NCBI RefSeq assembly: GCF_019550795.1
Contig: NZ_CP080545.1
Location: 3,134,001-3,198,000, forward strand
Direction of reading: 5' to 3'
DNA length: 64,000 nt
Origin: Paenibacillus sp. sptzw28
Lineage (GTDB): Bacteria; Bacillota; Bacilli; Paenibacillales; Paenibacillaceae
Shown here: positions 1 to 9,563 of the stretch, piece after piece
Layout of the letters: each line of letters starts with the position of its first letter
Position numbering within the stretch: the stretch's first letter is position 1
Made by a program: the position numbers and the translations under genes
Notes under the pieces: model-generated
Told to the model about the DNA's origin: nothing
Seen by the model: only the letters and a program-made list of their open reading frames with translations
Database searches by the model: none

Positions 1-2
1 GA

Positions 3-641
3 CATTATTTGGTCAATCACCCGAGGGTGATCTCGACGGCCAAGGGAAACCGGGACCAATTCGGGGAAGTATCTGGAGTGGCGAGCCTTATGATTCCGCA
101 TCCGGACAACAGCCGAATATTAATGAACGGGATGGCTCCCGATCCGGAAGAATATTATTGGTATGCGTACCAAGACAAACCGTATTTAAACCAGTTGAAA
201 TTCCGGTTTTTCTGCCAGGGGACAATGGAGCCGCGGTTTGAAAACCACGTTTTTCTCGTGCCGGGAACAGAAGATGAGTACGGCGTCCCCCGACTGCAGG
301 TTAAGTTTTCGTACAGTAATCAAGACCGTGTGATGATTGCCGAGCAGTTCAAATTCCTGGGGAAAGCAGTGGGGGTTATGGGACTCGAGTTCGATAATGC
401 ACCCCGTCTTCTTGTCCCGGGGGAAGACAATGCTGAATGCGGGACATGCCGGATGGGACTGGATCCCGATACATCGGCAACCGACATTTTCGGACAGATC
501 CATAGTGTTCCCGGCCTGTTCGTGGCTGACAACAGCGTCGTTCGTCTGTCCGGACCCGCCAATCCTACTTTAACAACAGTCGCTTTGGCGATACGAACGG
601 CAGATTATATAGCTGCAGTTCAGCCTCATCTTTTACCATAA
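3..641 (+). CDS. GMC-family oxidoreductase, C-terminal part (truncated by window start)
   Basis: This is the last 212 codons of a flavin-dependent glucose-methanol-choline oxidoreductase; the reading frame is open from the first bases, so the FAD-binding N-terminus lies outside the window. The C-terminal GMC signature is clear: AECGTCRMG, then a segment ending GLFVADNSVVRLSGPANPT and a final helix TTVALAIRTADYI. In this family that region supplies the active-site His/Asn side and part of the FAD pocket; the Asn of PANPT is visible. Substrate cannot be told from this part (gluconate 2-dehydrogenase-like and alcohol or sugar oxidases share it). No terminator is obvious directly after the stop. 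Confidence 0.85.
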   Translation, partial: HYLVNHPRVISTAKGNRDQFGEVSGVASLMIPHPDNSRILMNGMAPDPEEYYWYAYQDKPYLNQLKFRFFCQGTMEPRFENHVFLVPGTEDEYGVPRLQVKFSYSNQDRVMIAEQFKFLGKAVGVMGLEFDNAPRLLVPGEDNAECGTCRMGLDPDTSATDIFGQIHSVPGLFVADNSVVRLSGPANPTLTTVALAIRTADYIAAVQPHLLP

Positions 642-884
642 TTAGTAGGAGCAGAAAGGCAAGTGAGATAATGACACCGCATACGTGTTTCCTTCCCATT
701 TGTACAGAAAGGAGTCCGACTTGATTCCCCGCTGGAGCACTTCATACTTCAAGCTGCGCCGGAAGGGACTTTCGGGGCCCAGGCCGGTGCTCGATAACAA
801 CACATCCCCGCCCGCTTACAGGAAGAACGTATCGCCGACATTGTAGAGCGTAAGCGTATTTAACGATAATGAACAGTATTTATC
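642..884 (-). pseudogene. Possible decayed coding remnant in the 694-bp gap after the GMC gene
   Basis: Read on the minus strand, this stretch gives a protein-like frame (TLYNVGDTFFL, an in-frame TAA near 823, then GDVLLSSTGLGPESPFRRSL and SDSFLYKWEGNTYAVSLSH) ending at a stop at 642-644. No good start or ribosome binding site is seen and the internal stop breaks it. I do not recognise the family. The rest of the gap to 1335 holds the palindrome at 1112-1157 and no other gene that I can support. It may be a remnant or chance. Confidence 0.3.
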
Positions 885-1111
885 TGACGCATCTTTTAAA
901 AAAAGAAGTTCTGAATATAATATAATTTTTAGGCAGGTTGAGCATTGGGAAGGTGACATTGAGAACGGAAAGCTTTACCCCCTGATTAAGCTATCGGAAA
1001 CGACAGGCTTCCTTTCTATACAAAACGATAAAATAACCTGATTAAATTTAACGGCTTTTCAGCATAAAAATGGTTTAAATAAGAAAATAAGGGAGTTGTG
1101 TTCGGTACGCG

Positions 1112-1157
1112 AACACTTTAAGTTTACATAATTAATATTATGTAAACTTAAAGTGTT
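1112..1157. repeat. 21-bp perfect inverted repeat with 4-base loop
   Basis: The arms 1112-1132 and 1137-1157 are exact reverse complements around TAAT. The arm begins AACACTTTAAG and the whole is AT-rich. It lies in a gap between two plus-strand genes and has no U-tract, so it is not a standard intrinsic terminator. A cruciform, an operator or a processed RNA hairpin are all possible. A weaker outer pair (GCTTTTCAG near 1053 and CTGAAAAGC near 1186) could extend the fold. Confidence 0.7.
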
Positions 1158-1335
1158 TAATAGGGTATTAACATTAGCTCGTGCCTGAAAAGCTAACTCA
1201 AGCCAGTGGGTCGGCAGTCTTAAGTCTGCATTAAGCAGCATACGCAATCTACCAATCCTTCATAGTGGAATACCCCGCGCCATTCTCTCTATCAATTCAT
1301 AGCATAGAGAAAGAAAGAATGGAGGAGGCGTCCGC

Positions 1336-2646
1336 ATGCCGGTATTGGATACGGGACTCCTGAGTAATCGGGACGAATCGCGTATGACACATCTTTCAAT
1401 AACCGCTCTGAACATGGGCAGACATAAGGCGGTAGCCGGTTTCCAAATCTATGAGATTCTGCCTTCCTTAGAAGAAGAAAACTATGGGAGCTTGCACTTC
1501 ACCACGCTTGAAATCGCCGCTCTTCAGCCTGTGGTGGAACCCGGCTGCGCATTCACGGTTGATTATGATATGAATGGGCTGCAAACCTTTGGCGTCCGCG
1601 TGATTGTTAGCGGACCAGGGGCAGGGGATGTTACTGCTGCAATGATGGAGAGGAATACAGAAGGCAAGGTGACGGCCATACACCATATGGCCGTCATGTC
1701 CTCAAAGCCGGAGGGACGGCTGCTGGCTTATGTGGCTAACCATACCCAGCACACGATATCGGTCATCGATACCGGGGTCAACATGAGGGCGGCGACAATC
1801 TCGCTTCCGCCCGGGAGCAGCCCGCGGCTGCTTGATCTTGCACCGGATGGACTGAAAGCCTATGTTTCCTGCCAGGGAGATAAGACGGTAAGAGTGATCG
1901 ATACGATAACACACTCGGTATGCGCGGAGATCGGTTTTCCAATCGGCGCGGTTCCATTCGCCGTGACGGCAGCTCCAAGCGGGAGGAAGGTCTATGTCAC
2001 AACGATGATAGAAGACTATGTGGCCGTTATCGACACGGAAACGGATTCGATTGCAAAGCTCATTTCACTGCCCCCCGGAAGCGACCCGACGGCCATAGCT
2101 GTTACGCCGGACGGCACACGGGCATACTGCTGTCTGATCAATACCGGGGCAATCGCCGTCATTGACACTTCGAGCGACACAATAACGGCAACGATAAGGC
2201 TTCCCAAAAAAAGCAAACCGTCAGCGGCGGCTGTTACACCGGACGGAGAATTCATTTATGCATCCGATATTCACTTCGAAAAAGTGTATGTAATTGAGGC
2301 CTCCACGAACCGGATCGTAAAAAGTATTTCTCTTATACCTGGCAGCGACCCGCAGAACATCGTCATCACGCCGGACGGCGCGATTGCATACGTAGCCAGT
2401 CGCGGAAGCGACGAGCTGGTCGTCATTAACATTTCCCGAAATGAAATACTGACGACGATCGATTTGCCGAACGGCAGCAATATGAGCGATTTGGCGGTTA
2501 CGAGTGACGGATCGAAGGTCTACGTAACCATTCTGACATTCGGTTATGTTGCAGTCATTGATGTAGAAAGCCATTTGCCTGTCGCCATCCTCCCGGTTGG
2601 AAGCTTTCCATCCGGCGTAGCGATTACGCCAATGAGGCTTGTATAG
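1336..2646 (+). CDS. YVTN-repeat beta-propeller protein
   Basis: A 436-residue protein. Residues 1 to about 125 form an N-terminal domain that I do not recognise. Residues 130-433 hold seven repeats of the YVTN type, each with a pattern such as AYVANHTQHTISVIDT, AYVSCQGDKTVRVIDT or VYVTILTFGYVAVIDV, spaced about 42 residues, as expected for one complete seven-bladed propeller. No signal peptide or membrane segment is visible. Such propellers are usually binding scaffolds, often cell-surface or secreted; no enzyme motif is seen. The start is the ATG at 1336, behind GGAGGAGGCG. The gene stands alone and faces the convergent esterase gene. Confidence 0.85.
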   Translation: MPVLDTGLLSNRDESRMTHLSITALNMGRHKAVAGFQIYEILPSLEEENYGSLHFTTLEIAALQPVVEPGCAFTVDYDMNGLQTFGVRVIVSGPGAGDVTAAMMERNTEGKVTAIHHMAVMSSKPEGRLLAYVANHTQHTISVIDTGVNMRAATISLPPGSSPRLLDLAPDGLKAYVSCQGDKTVRVIDTITHSVCAEIGFPIGAVPFAVTAAPSGRKVYVTTMIEDYVAVIDTETDSIAKLISLPPGSDPTAIAVTPDGTRAYCCLINTGAIAVIDTSSDTITATIRLPKKSKPSAAAVTPDGEFIYASDIHFEKVYVIEASTNRIVKSISLIPGSDPQNIVITPDGAIAYVASRGSDELVVINISRNEILTTIDLPNGSNMSDLAVTSDGSKVYVTILTFGYVAVIDVESHLPVAILPVGSFPSGVAITPMRLV

Positions 2647-2678
2647 GACGATGAAGCGAGCGCTTCAGTCCAAGGAAA

Positions 2679-2698
2679 AGGCCGGGAAGTCCCGGCCT
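2679..2698 (-). terminator. Hairpin between convergent genes
   Basis: A 9-bp perfect stem, AGGCCGGGA with TCCCGGCCT. On the minus strand it overlaps the TAG stop of the esterase and is followed by CTTTTCCTT, so it most likely ends esterase transcription. On the plus strand the bases after the stem are not T-rich. Confidence 0.6.
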
Positions 2699-3473
2699 AA
2701 ACGTTGGCGCTCTGCAGAGGAAGCCACTGAAGCACGCGTTGAATTTTATGATCCCAGTAGCCCCAATCATGATCCCCCGGCTCTTCCTCATAGGTCAGAG
2801 GCAGCTTTAGTTCCTTCGCGTATTCGCGGAATTTCACATTGTCCTCATACAGGAAGTCCTCAGTTCCGCAGCATTGGTAAAGCTGAGGAGATACTCCGCC
2901 GGAGGCGGTATCTGCGGCAAGCTTGAACAAGTCGTTCGGGCTGTTCTCGGCTTGCTCCAGAGTGCCGAATATTTTCTCGAAATCAATGGGGAAATGATGC
3001 CTCACGGATGGCAGATAAAGCGCGCCGGACAAGCTTGCCGCCGCTTGATAACGTTCCGGGTAGCTTAGAGCCAGCTTGAAAGCTCCATACCCGCCCATGG
3101 ACAAGCCGGCAACGAAGTTATCCTCGCGGCGGTCGGATAGCGGGAAGAACGAACGCGCCAATGCCGGCAGTTCCTCGCTTATAAAGGTCCAATAATTGTA
3201 GCCGCTGATCATGTCCGAGTAGAAGCTCCGATGCACGGCAGGCATGACCACGGCAAGTCCAAGCGCGGACGCGTAGCGTTCGATTGACGTTCGGCGGAGC
3301 CAAATCGTGTGGTCGTCCGAGAGTCCGTGCAGGAGCAGAAGTGTTTTGTGCTTTTCGCCGTTGGCGGTTGTCTTCATACCGATCTGCGTGTGTGCCGTTT
3401 GCGGCAGTATGACAGTCATCGAAGTGGACAAGCCTAGAACATCGGAATAATATTCACATTGAATAAGAGCCAT
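2697..3473 (-). CDS. Alpha/beta-hydrolase esterase (EstA / S-formylglutathione hydrolase-like family)
   Basis: A 258-residue cytoplasmic serine hydrolase of the esterase D family (tributyrin esterases, FGH-like). The nucleophile elbow [10 protein letters not shown] is at about residues 125-134, the oxyanion-side motif [14 protein letters not shown] at 45-58, a likely catalytic Asp in [10 protein letters not shown] and His in [10 protein letters not shown] near the C-terminus. No signal peptide is seen. Family members hydrolyse short-chain esters or S-formylglutathione; the exact substrate cannot be read. The gene is monocistronic, convergent with the propeller gene, and its start ATG follows GGAGGATCAG. 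Confidence 0.88.
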   Translation of the reverse strand: MALIQCEYYSDVLGLSTSMTVILPQTAHTQIGMKTTANGEKHKTLLLLHGLSDDHTIWLRRTSIERYASALGLAVVMPAVHRSFYSDMISGYNYWTFISEELPALARSFFPLSDRREDNFVAGLSMGGYGAFKLALSYPERYQAAASLSGALYLPSVRHHFPIDFEKIFGTLEQAENSPNDLFKLAADTASGGVSPQLYQCCGTEDFLYEDNVKFREYAKELKLPLTYEEEPGDHDWGYWDHKIQRVLQWLPLQSANV

Positions 3474-3691
3474 TATGAACTGATCCTCCAGATAAGGTTT
3501 TTTAGTGTAAGCACACTATTTCAACATACATGATTAAAAGACCTTCATCCAGGACAAGAAATTATGGAATTCGTTCAAATTACGGTCGTTTTAGAGCCGG
3601 GTATTTGCTCTTCGCGCCGGGACAGACTGCCTTAACTTTGTGTTCATAGACGAATTTGATGTATAACTGAATAGAGAAAGGGGGCGGTTTG

Positions 3692-4684
3692 ATGAGCGTG
3701 ATAACGGAAGATCCGGATAAACCGCCGCGCAGTCCAGATTCAAATGGTTTCGGCCGTTTGGGGATTTCACAAGTTCAAAAAGACTGCCAAGTCTGGAATA
3801 TTAAGGATGTCGTTATTATTCATAAAGGCGAAACCGCTTGGAGATGGCATGATAACCAAACCGACCGTGTCGGAGCCGTCTACTCCTGTACCAAGAGCCT
3901 GTTGTCCGCCTTGATCGGCATCGCAGTCGGGCAAGGATATATCGCCGATTTGGACCAGCCGATTTCGGAATATTTCCCAGAACTCGAAGACGCAGACGAC
4001 GAGCGCAAACGCGCTATCCGCATCAAGCATTTGCTAAGTATGACGCCGGGGTTCGATTGGCCTGATTTCGATAAGCCGTATTGGCGGATGAAACGGACAA
4101 GCGACTGGGTGAGGTTCGTCCTGGACCAGCCGATGGCGCATGAACCGGGCGAGGTGTTCACTTACAACTCAGGCGGTTCCCACTTGTTGTCGGCTATATT
4201 AACGAAGGCGACCGGCATGCCGGTATATGAATTTGCCAGGGAGCGCTTGTTCAATAAGCTCGGCTTCCGCAAGCCGAAATGGAACAGCTTTGGCGGCGTT
4301 TATGAAGGCGGAGCAGGGCTTCATTTGTCAACGCAGGACATGGCGAAATTCGGATTGTTGTATCTGCAGCGGGGACAATGGAAAGGCGAGCAGCTTATTC
4401 CCGCAGCTTGGGTGGATAGTTCCACAACTATGCGTCACAAGGGGCTCCTTCATTACGAACCGCCTATCTTCGGCGCGTACGGGTATCACTGGTGGATATC
4501 CTCGAAGGAGCATAACGGGAAGGTAGATTACTATTTTGCCAAAGGCTACGGGGGCCAGTATATATTTGTCGTGCCTGAGCTGGAGCTTGTTGCCGCGATC
4601 CGTAAAGAGCCGGAAGGGAAGAACAACGCGATATATTCCAAAAGGCTGCTGATGGAGCATATCATTCCGAACGTGCCCAAATGA
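3692..4684 (+). CDS. Serine hydrolase of the beta-lactamase / penicillin-binding-protein family
   Basis: About 330 residues, Pfam Beta-lactamase (class C) fold. The SxxK nucleophile motif is YSCTKSLLSAL at about residue 70 and the YxN motif is FTYNSGGSHLL near 158. No signal peptide is seen, so a cytoplasmic esterase or peptidase role is likelier than antibiotic hydrolysis. The TTG at 3689 is also in frame, but the ATG at 3692 sits 6-7 bases after AAAGGGGGC and is preferred. It is a single gene between the esterase and bmrA. Confidence 0.85.
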   Translation: MSVITEDPDKPPRSPDSNGFGRLGISQVQKDCQVWNIKDVVIIHKGETAWRWHDNQTDRVGAVYSCTKSLLSALIGIAVGQGYIADLDQPISEYFPELEDADDERKRAIRIKHLLSMTPGFDWPDFDKPYWRMKRTSDWVRFVLDQPMAHEPGEVFTYNSGGSHLLSAILTKATGMPVYEFARERLFNKLGFRKPKWNSFGGVYEGGAGLHLSTQDMAKFGLLYLQRGQWKGEQLIPAAWVDSSTTMRHKGLLHYEPPIFGAYGYHWWISSKEHNGKVDYYFAKGYGGQYIFVVPELELVAAIRKEPEGKNNAIYSKRLLMEHIIPNVPK

Positions 4685-4796
4685 ACGAACCCGGCATTAA
4701 TATTTACCCGCTGTCGCCAATGCTCGCCTCCTGCGTATGAATCATCACCCCGGCATAGTCAAGCCGTTCATATTCAGTTCAAAAAACCAATGTAAG

Positions 4797-4813
4797 CTTA
4801 TCAGCATGATAAG
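4797..4813. promoter_or_regulatory. Palindrome upstream of bmrA, possible operator
   Basis: CTTATCA-GCA-TGATAAG: two perfect 7-base arms about 40 bases upstream of the bmrA start. Position and size fit a repressor operator of a drug-efflux gene, but no regulator gene is adjacent. Confidence 0.35.
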
Positions 4814-4850
4814 TATTGGTGCCTGATGGAGGGCGGAAAGGAATTAAACG

Positions 4851-6626
4851 ATGCAGACAACAATTCCTGAGATAAAAGGAAACGGTAGGCTCTTGATCAA
4901 ACTGATCAGGCAGACGAAGCCATCCGCTGTATTAATATCGATTGCAGTTATGATGAGCGTAGCCTCGACGATTGTCGGGCTCATAATCCCGTTGTTTACG
5001 AAAAGACTGGTGGACGGGTTCTCGCTCAGCAGCCTGAGCTGGGGACAAATCAGCGCAATTGCCGTCACGTTCATTGTTCAAACCGTAGCCAGCGGCGTAT
5101 CGATCTATATGCTTAACCGGATCGGGCAGAAGGTCGTCGCCGAGCTGCGCGACAGGCTGTGGAAGAAGCTGCTTGTCCTAAAGGTCGACTACTACGACGC
5201 GCACCGGACCGGGGAAACGATCAGCCGAATGACGAACGACACGGGAACCGTCAAGTCGCTTATTGCCGAGCACATGACCGGCTTCTTTACCGGTATCATC
5301 TCCATTATCGGATCCGTCACTGTTCTCTTCTATATGGATTGGCGGATGACCGCGGTCATGCTCGGGGTGATTCCGGTTGCTGCACTGTTTCTCGTTCCGT
5401 TGGGAAGGCAAATGTACAAAATTTCGAAAGGCCTGCAGGATGAGACTGCGTCTTTCACGACCGTGCTGACGCAAGTCTTGTCCGAAATACGGCTCGTGAA
5501 GTCATCCAATGCCGAGGCGAAGGAATACATGAACGGTAAGAACCGTATTACGAATTTGTTCGGATTCGGATTACGGGAAGCCAAGGTACAGGCGATGATT
5601 GCGCCGCTTATGTTTCTTGTTATGATGCTGCTGCTCGTCGTCATTGTGGGGTACGGCGGCATGCGTGTTTCATCTGGCGCCCTTACTGCCGGCGAACTGG
5701 TCGCTTTTATTCTCTATCTCATCCAGATCGTCATGCCGATGAGTCAAATTACGAACTTCTTTACGCAATTTCAGAAGACGACCGGAGCAACGGGACGTAT
5801 TATCGAGATGCTGGATGCCGATGAAGAGGACCATCAGACGGGCAATGATGTAGAACGGGCTGATAAAGTCATTGCATTCGACCAGCTGACCTTTGCATAT
5901 CCGAACGGAGAAGCAGTCCTAAAGGATATCAGCTTCGAGGTAAAGCCGGGCACAGTAACCGCAATCGTCGGACCGAGCGGAAGCGGCAAAACAACGCTCT
6001 TCTCGCTGCTGGAGCGTTATTACGAGCCTACAAGCGGCAGGATTCGCCTTGGTCCCGACGACATCGGGACATTCTCTCTTCAATCGTGGCGCAGCCAGTT
6101 CGGTTATGTCTCGCAAGAAAGCCCGCTCATTGCCGGCTCCATCAGGGAAAATATCTGCTACGGGATTCATCGCGAAGTAACGCGCGAGGAACTGGAAAGA
6201 GCAGCGGCAATGGCTTATGCCGATAAGTTCATCCGCGAGCTGCCAGGCGGTTATGAGACCGAGGTCGGCGAACGGGGTGTCAAGCTCTCGGGTGGACAGA
6301 GACAACGAATTGCCATTGCCCGTGCGCTCCTGCGCGATCCGCAAATACTTATGCTTGACGAAGCAACGTCCAGTCTTGACAGCAAATCGGAGGTCGTTGT
6401 CCAGGAAGCGCTCAAAAACCTCATGACTGGACGGACGACCCTTGTTATTGCGCACCGGTTATCGACCGTGGTGGATGCCGATCAAATTGTTTTCATTGAG
6501 AAGGGCACGCTGACCGGAAGCGGTACGCATGAAGAACTGCTGCGCACGCACGGGCTGTACCGGGAATTTGCGACACAGCAGCTGCGTCTTAACGATCGGG
6601 ATGATTATGTGAAGCTTTCCGTGTAG
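4851..6626 (+). CDS. bmrA: Multidrug ABC exporter BmrA
   Basis: A 591-residue half-transporter with fused membrane and ATPase domains, closely resembling B. subtilis BmrA (589 aa) throughout. Six membrane segments span residues 25-300. The nucleotide-binding domain has Walker A GPSGSGKTT (about 375), Q-loop GYVSQESPL, signature LSGGQRQR, Walker B ILMLDEATSSLD and H-loop IAHRLSTV. The family forms homodimers in the membrane and exports hydrophobic drugs using ATP. The start ATG follows GGAAAGGAATTAAACG. Transcription is probably monocistronic or shared with the small gene at 6713. A palindrome at 4797-4813 may be its operator. Confidence 0.95.
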   Translation: MQTTIPEIKGNGRLLIKLIRQTKPSAVLISIAVMMSVASTIVGLIIPLFTKRLVDGFSLSSLSWGQISAIAVTFIVQTVASGVSIYMLNRIGQKVVAELRDRLWKKLLVLKVDYYDAHRTGETISRMTNDTGTVKSLIAEHMTGFFTGIISIIGSVTVLFYMDWRMTAVMLGVIPVAALFLVPLGRQMYKISKGLQDETASFTTVLTQVLSEIRLVKSSNAEAKEYMNGKNRITNLFGFGLREAKVQAMIAPLMFLVMMLLLVVIVGYGGMRVSSGALTAGELVAFILYLIQIVMPMSQITNFFTQFQKTTGATGRIIEMLDADEEDHQTGNDVERADKVIAFDQLTFAYPNGEAVLKDISFEVKPGTVTAIVGPSGSGKTTLFSLLERYYEPTSGRIRLGPDDIGTFSLQSWRSQFGYVSQESPLIAGSIRENICYGIHREVTREELERAAAMAYADKFIRELPGGYETEVGERGVKLSGGQRQRIAIARALLRDPQILMLDEATSSLDSKSEVVVQEALKNLMTGRTTLVIAHRLSTVVDADQIVFIEKGTLTGSGTHEELLRTHGLYREFATQQLRLNDRDDYVKLSV

Positions 6627-6712
6627 TGAGGCCGAATGATCCTCCATCCATATTGCCTGATCCATCTATTATTATTAAAATAGGGTCATACGGGATGAGA
6701 GGAGAGAGCATA

Positions 6713-7021
6713 ATGAAAAAAATGCTTGTCTTCATTGTATTTCTGTTGTTGTTGTTCTCCAATCACAATGTATGGGCGGACCCTGCGCTTCCTTTCGTCG
6801 TTAACGACGGTTCGATAGGCAAGGAATATTATGCGATAACCGGGATCGACGCGAACAGTGCGATTGCAGGCAAGTCAGGCGGAAATTCGTATGTGAAAGC
6901 CAATTTCGCAGGAAGCTACAACACGGGAAGCATCTGGTCGGACTATAAAACCTGGTTTGGCTTGGCATTCGTTGTAATTGTGCTTATGCTCCTCTATAAT
7001 ATTTTTCGAAATAAAAAGTAG
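6713..7021 (+). CDS. Small secreted or membrane-anchored protein, unknown function
   Basis: A 102-residue protein starting at the ATG behind GAGAGGAGAGAGC. Residues 1-24 are a typical signal peptide (MKKMLVFIVFLLLL, cleavage expected after VWA). A second hydrophobic segment, GLAFVVIVLMLLYNIF, lies at the C-terminus followed by RNKK, so the 55-residue middle part should be held outside the membrane with a short cytoplasmic tail. I do not recognise the family. It lies 87 bases after bmrA and before a strong terminator, so it may be cotranscribed with bmrA. Confidence 0.65.
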   Translation: MKKMLVFIVFLLLLFSNHNVWADPALPFVVNDGSIGKEYYAITGIDANSAIAGKSGGNSYVKANFAGSYNTGSIWSDYKTWFGLAFVVIVLMLLYNIFRNKK

Positions 7022-7067
7022 CGCGGTCCGCCTCTTGGCGGCATCGCCCGATATCATCAATTAGAAG

Positions 7068-7109
7068 GCTGTTGTAGAGCGGAGATTCCGGCTTTACAGC
7101 AGCATTTTT
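7068..7109 (+). terminator. Intrinsic terminator after the bmrA region
   Basis: A 13-base stem, GCTGTTGTAGAGC with GCTTTACAGCAGC (two G-U pairs as RNA), a 10-base loop, then ATTTTT. Confidence 0.8.
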
Positions 7110-7248
7110 GCATTCCGGCGCAGCGATCGGGGCTCTTTTGTTTCAGATTGTTTGGATATGGGGTAAATGGGTTAATAAATATTCACTTACATAATATACA
7201 TGCTTTAAACGGTCAGGAAATGAGTAAAAGGGAGAAGGAGGGATGCCA

Positions 7249-7977
7249 TTGATTACATTCAAGCAGGTGGATAAATACTTTGGCCGTTTTCAAGTGCTGA
7301 TGGATATTAACCTGCACATCGGTCAGGGTGAAGTGGTTGTCGTCGTTGGACCTTCCGGTTCGGGGAAGAGCACTTTGCTCCGCTGCATCAACAGACTGGA
7401 AACCGTGTCCGAGGGTGAACTCACCGTTGACGGCATTAAAGTCAATGACAGATCCACGGATATTAACAAGCTCAGACGTAATATCGGCATGGTATTTCAG
7501 CATTTCAACCTGTACACCCATATGAAGGTTATCGACAATATTACGCTGGCTCCGATTAAAGCGCTTGGATTGCCTCCTTCGGAAGCAAAGGAGACCGCCC
7601 GGTTTTATCTGGATAAGGTCGGAATTCCCGAGAAGGCGGACGCTTATCCTTCTCAGCTCTCAGGCGGCCAGCAGCAGCGTGTCGCTATTGCCCGCGGACT
7701 TGCGATGAAGCCGAAGATCATGCTGTTCGATGAGCCTACTTCCGCACTCGATCCCGAGATGATCGGCGAAGTGCTCGATGTGATGAAGTCGCTCGCCCAC
7801 GAGGGCATGACCATGGTGGTTGTCACTCACGAAATGGGCTTTGCCCGGGAGGTTGCGGACAGGATCGTGTTTATGGATCAAGGTCGTATTATCGAGGAGG
7901 CCGTTCCGGCACAGTTCTTCGATAATCCGAAGGAAGAGAGAGCGAGATTGTTTCTGAGCAGGATCATTAATCATTAA
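7249..7977 (+). CDS. glnQ: Glutamine ABC transporter ATP-binding protein GlnQ
   Basis: A 242-residue ATPase of the polar amino acid transporter family, powering glutamine uptake with GlnH, GlnM and GlnP. Walker [11 protein letters not shown]-loop MVFQHFNLY, signature [16 protein letters not shown], Walker [15 protein letters not shown] and the switch His in [10 protein letters not shown] are all present. The ATG at 7243 is only one base from the AAGGAGG at 7235-7241. The TTG at 7249 is spaced 7 bases from it and gives ITFKQ, matching the B. subtilis GlnQ N-terminus and length, so TTG is preferred. First gene of glnQHMP. Confidence 0.95.
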   Translation: MITFKQVDKYFGRFQVLMDINLHIGQGEVVVVVGPSGSGKSTLLRCINRLETVSEGELTVDGIKVNDRSTDINKLRRNIGMVFQHFNLYTHMKVIDNITLAPIKALGLPPSEAKETARFYLDKVGIPEKADAYPSQLSGGQQQRVAIARGLAMKPKIMLFDEPTSALDPEMIGEVLDVMKSLAHEGMTMVVVTHEMGFAREVADRIVFMDQGRIIEEAVPAQFFDNPKEERARLFLSRIINH

Positions 7978-8007
7978 AAACAGAGCGGGTAGAGAGGGGA
8001 AATTGTA

Positions 8008-8886
8008 TTGAAGAAAAATAAAAGATGGCTGACGATTATGCTCCTGATTACTGCTGTTATGCTCGTTCTTGCAGGCTGCGGCGCCAAGAATAACGGAAGC
8101 TCGGGCGGCAACGCCGGCACTTCCGGTGGAGGGAATCAAGGGACGGGTGCAAGCGCCGGCGATTCGGAAGGCGTACTGGCAGATATTAAAGCAAGGGGCA
8201 AGCTGGTAGCCGGTGTCAAGTTCGATACGAAGCTGTTCGGCTTGAAGGACCCCGCGACGAGAAATGTAGAAGGCTTCGATGTCGATATAGCGAAGGCGAT
8301 CGCAAAGAAAATCTTCGGCGACGACAGCAAGCTGGAGCTAAAGGAAGTAACATCCAAAACACGGATTCAGATGCTGAACGCAGGTGATATCGACCTCATC
8401 GTCGCGACGATGACAATCACCGAGGAACGGAAGAAACAAGTCGACTTCACCGATGTCTATTTCAAAGCCGGCCAATCGCTGCTCGTCAAGAAAGGCAGTC
8501 CGATTCGCAGCATTGATGATATCACGAAAGATACGAAGGTTCTCGGCGTTAAAGGCTCCACTTCGATTAAAAATATCGAAGACAAGGTTGCGGGACTCAG
8601 TGTTCAGCAGTATGAGAATTACCAGGAAGCTTTCACCGCGCTTCGGTCCGGGAAAGGCGAAGTTCTTACAACGGATAATGCTATCTTGTACGGGATGACT
8701 AAACAAGATCCGAACTACGAGGTTGTTGGCGGTACATTCACTGACGAGCCATACGGAATTGCGATCAAGAAAGGCGAATCCGGCCTTGTCGCCCTTGTCA
8801 ACGAGACATTGAAGGAACTGAAATCCAGCGGCGAGTACGACAAGATATACGAGAAATGGATCGGCGAAAAGCCGCCGGCGGAGTAA
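8008..8886 (+). CDS. glnH: Glutamine-binding lipoprotein GlnH
   Basis: A 292-residue extracellular solute-binding protein. The lipoprotein signal ends in the lipobox LVLAGCG, so Cys-24 should be lipidated and anchored to the outer membrane face. A Gly/Ser/Asn-rich linker (about residues 26-50) precedes the type II periplasmic-binding fold starting VLADIKARGKLVAGVKFD, a standard start for amino-acid binders. It begins with TTG behind AGAGAGGGGA. It delivers glutamine to GlnMP; it lies 30 bases after glnQ and 9 bases before glnM. Confidence 0.94.
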   Translation: MKKNKRWLTIMLLITAVMLVLAGCGAKNNGSSGGNAGTSGGGNQGTGASAGDSEGVLADIKARGKLVAGVKFDTKLFGLKDPATRNVEGFDVDIAKAIAKKIFGDDSKLELKEVTSKTRIQMLNAGDIDLIVATMTITEERKKQVDFTDVYFKAGQSLLVKKGSPIRSIDDITKDTKVLGVKGSTSIKNIEDKVAGLSVQQYENYQEAFTALRSGKGEVLTTDNAILYGMTKQDPNYEVVGGTFTDEPYGIAIKKGESGLVALVNETLKELKSSGEYDKIYEKWIGEKPPAE

Positions 8887-8895
8887 CGGTCATAC

Positions 8896-9549
8896 ATGAT
8901 TGATTTCTCCGTGCTGACCGGTCATTGGGATGAATATTTGACCGGACTGCGAAATACGCTGTTCGCCAGTCTTCTTGCATTGGCGGGCAGCTTTGTAATT
9001 GGGACTCTCATTGCCGTATTCCGGATCTCGCCGCTGAAGCCGCTGCAGGCGGCAGGAACCGCATATGTGGAGATATTTCGCAACATCCCGCTTCTGCTCG
9101 TCGTATATATGTTCTTTCTCGGCTTGCCGGCGGTCGGTATTCAGCTGAACGGCTTCGTGTCAGGTACAATCGGACTTATGGTCTACACCTCTGCATTTAT
9201 CGCTGAAGCGATTCGGGCCGGGATTATGGCGGTACCCAGGGGACAGACGGAGGCCGCCCGTTCCTCGGGACTCTCATATGCCCAGACCATGCGTTATGTA
9301 GTTCTCCCTCAGGCGGTTAAAATCGTAGTGCCGCCCATTACTAATCAATTTCTTAACCTGGTGAAAAATTCATCCGTGCTTGGGGTTGTAGCCGGACTCG
9401 ACTTGATGTATTACGGAGATTTAGTAAACTCCGAAACTTATAATACAGTGACCAGTTACTTTTTTGTCGCCTTATTCTATTTAATGTTGACATTCCCGCT
9501 TGCCTTTGCTTCCCGCGCGTTGGAACGCAGGCTCGCGCGAAGCGGCTGA
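8896..9549 (+). CDS. glnM: Glutamine ABC transporter permease GlnM
   Basis: A 217-residue permease of the HisMQ/GlnP family with about five membrane segments. The EAA-type loop contacting GlnQ is visible as EAARSSGLSYAQTMRYVVLP. The family works as a heterodimer with the next gene product. The order glnQ-H-M-P matches the B. subtilis operon. Intergenic gaps are 9 bases before and 14 after, so it is clearly cotranscribed. Confidence 0.92.
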   Translation: MIDFSVLTGHWDEYLTGLRNTLFASLLALAGSFVIGTLIAVFRISPLKPLQAAGTAYVEIFRNIPLLLVVYMFFLGLPAVGIQLNGFVSGTIGLMVYTSAFIAEAIRAGIMAVPRGQTEAARSSGLSYAQTMRYVVLPQAVKIVVPPITNQFLNLVKNSSVLGVVAGLDLMYYGDLVNSETYNTVTSYFFVALFYLMLTFPLAFASRALERRLARSG

Positions 9550-9563
9550 AGGGAGGGGAAGTC

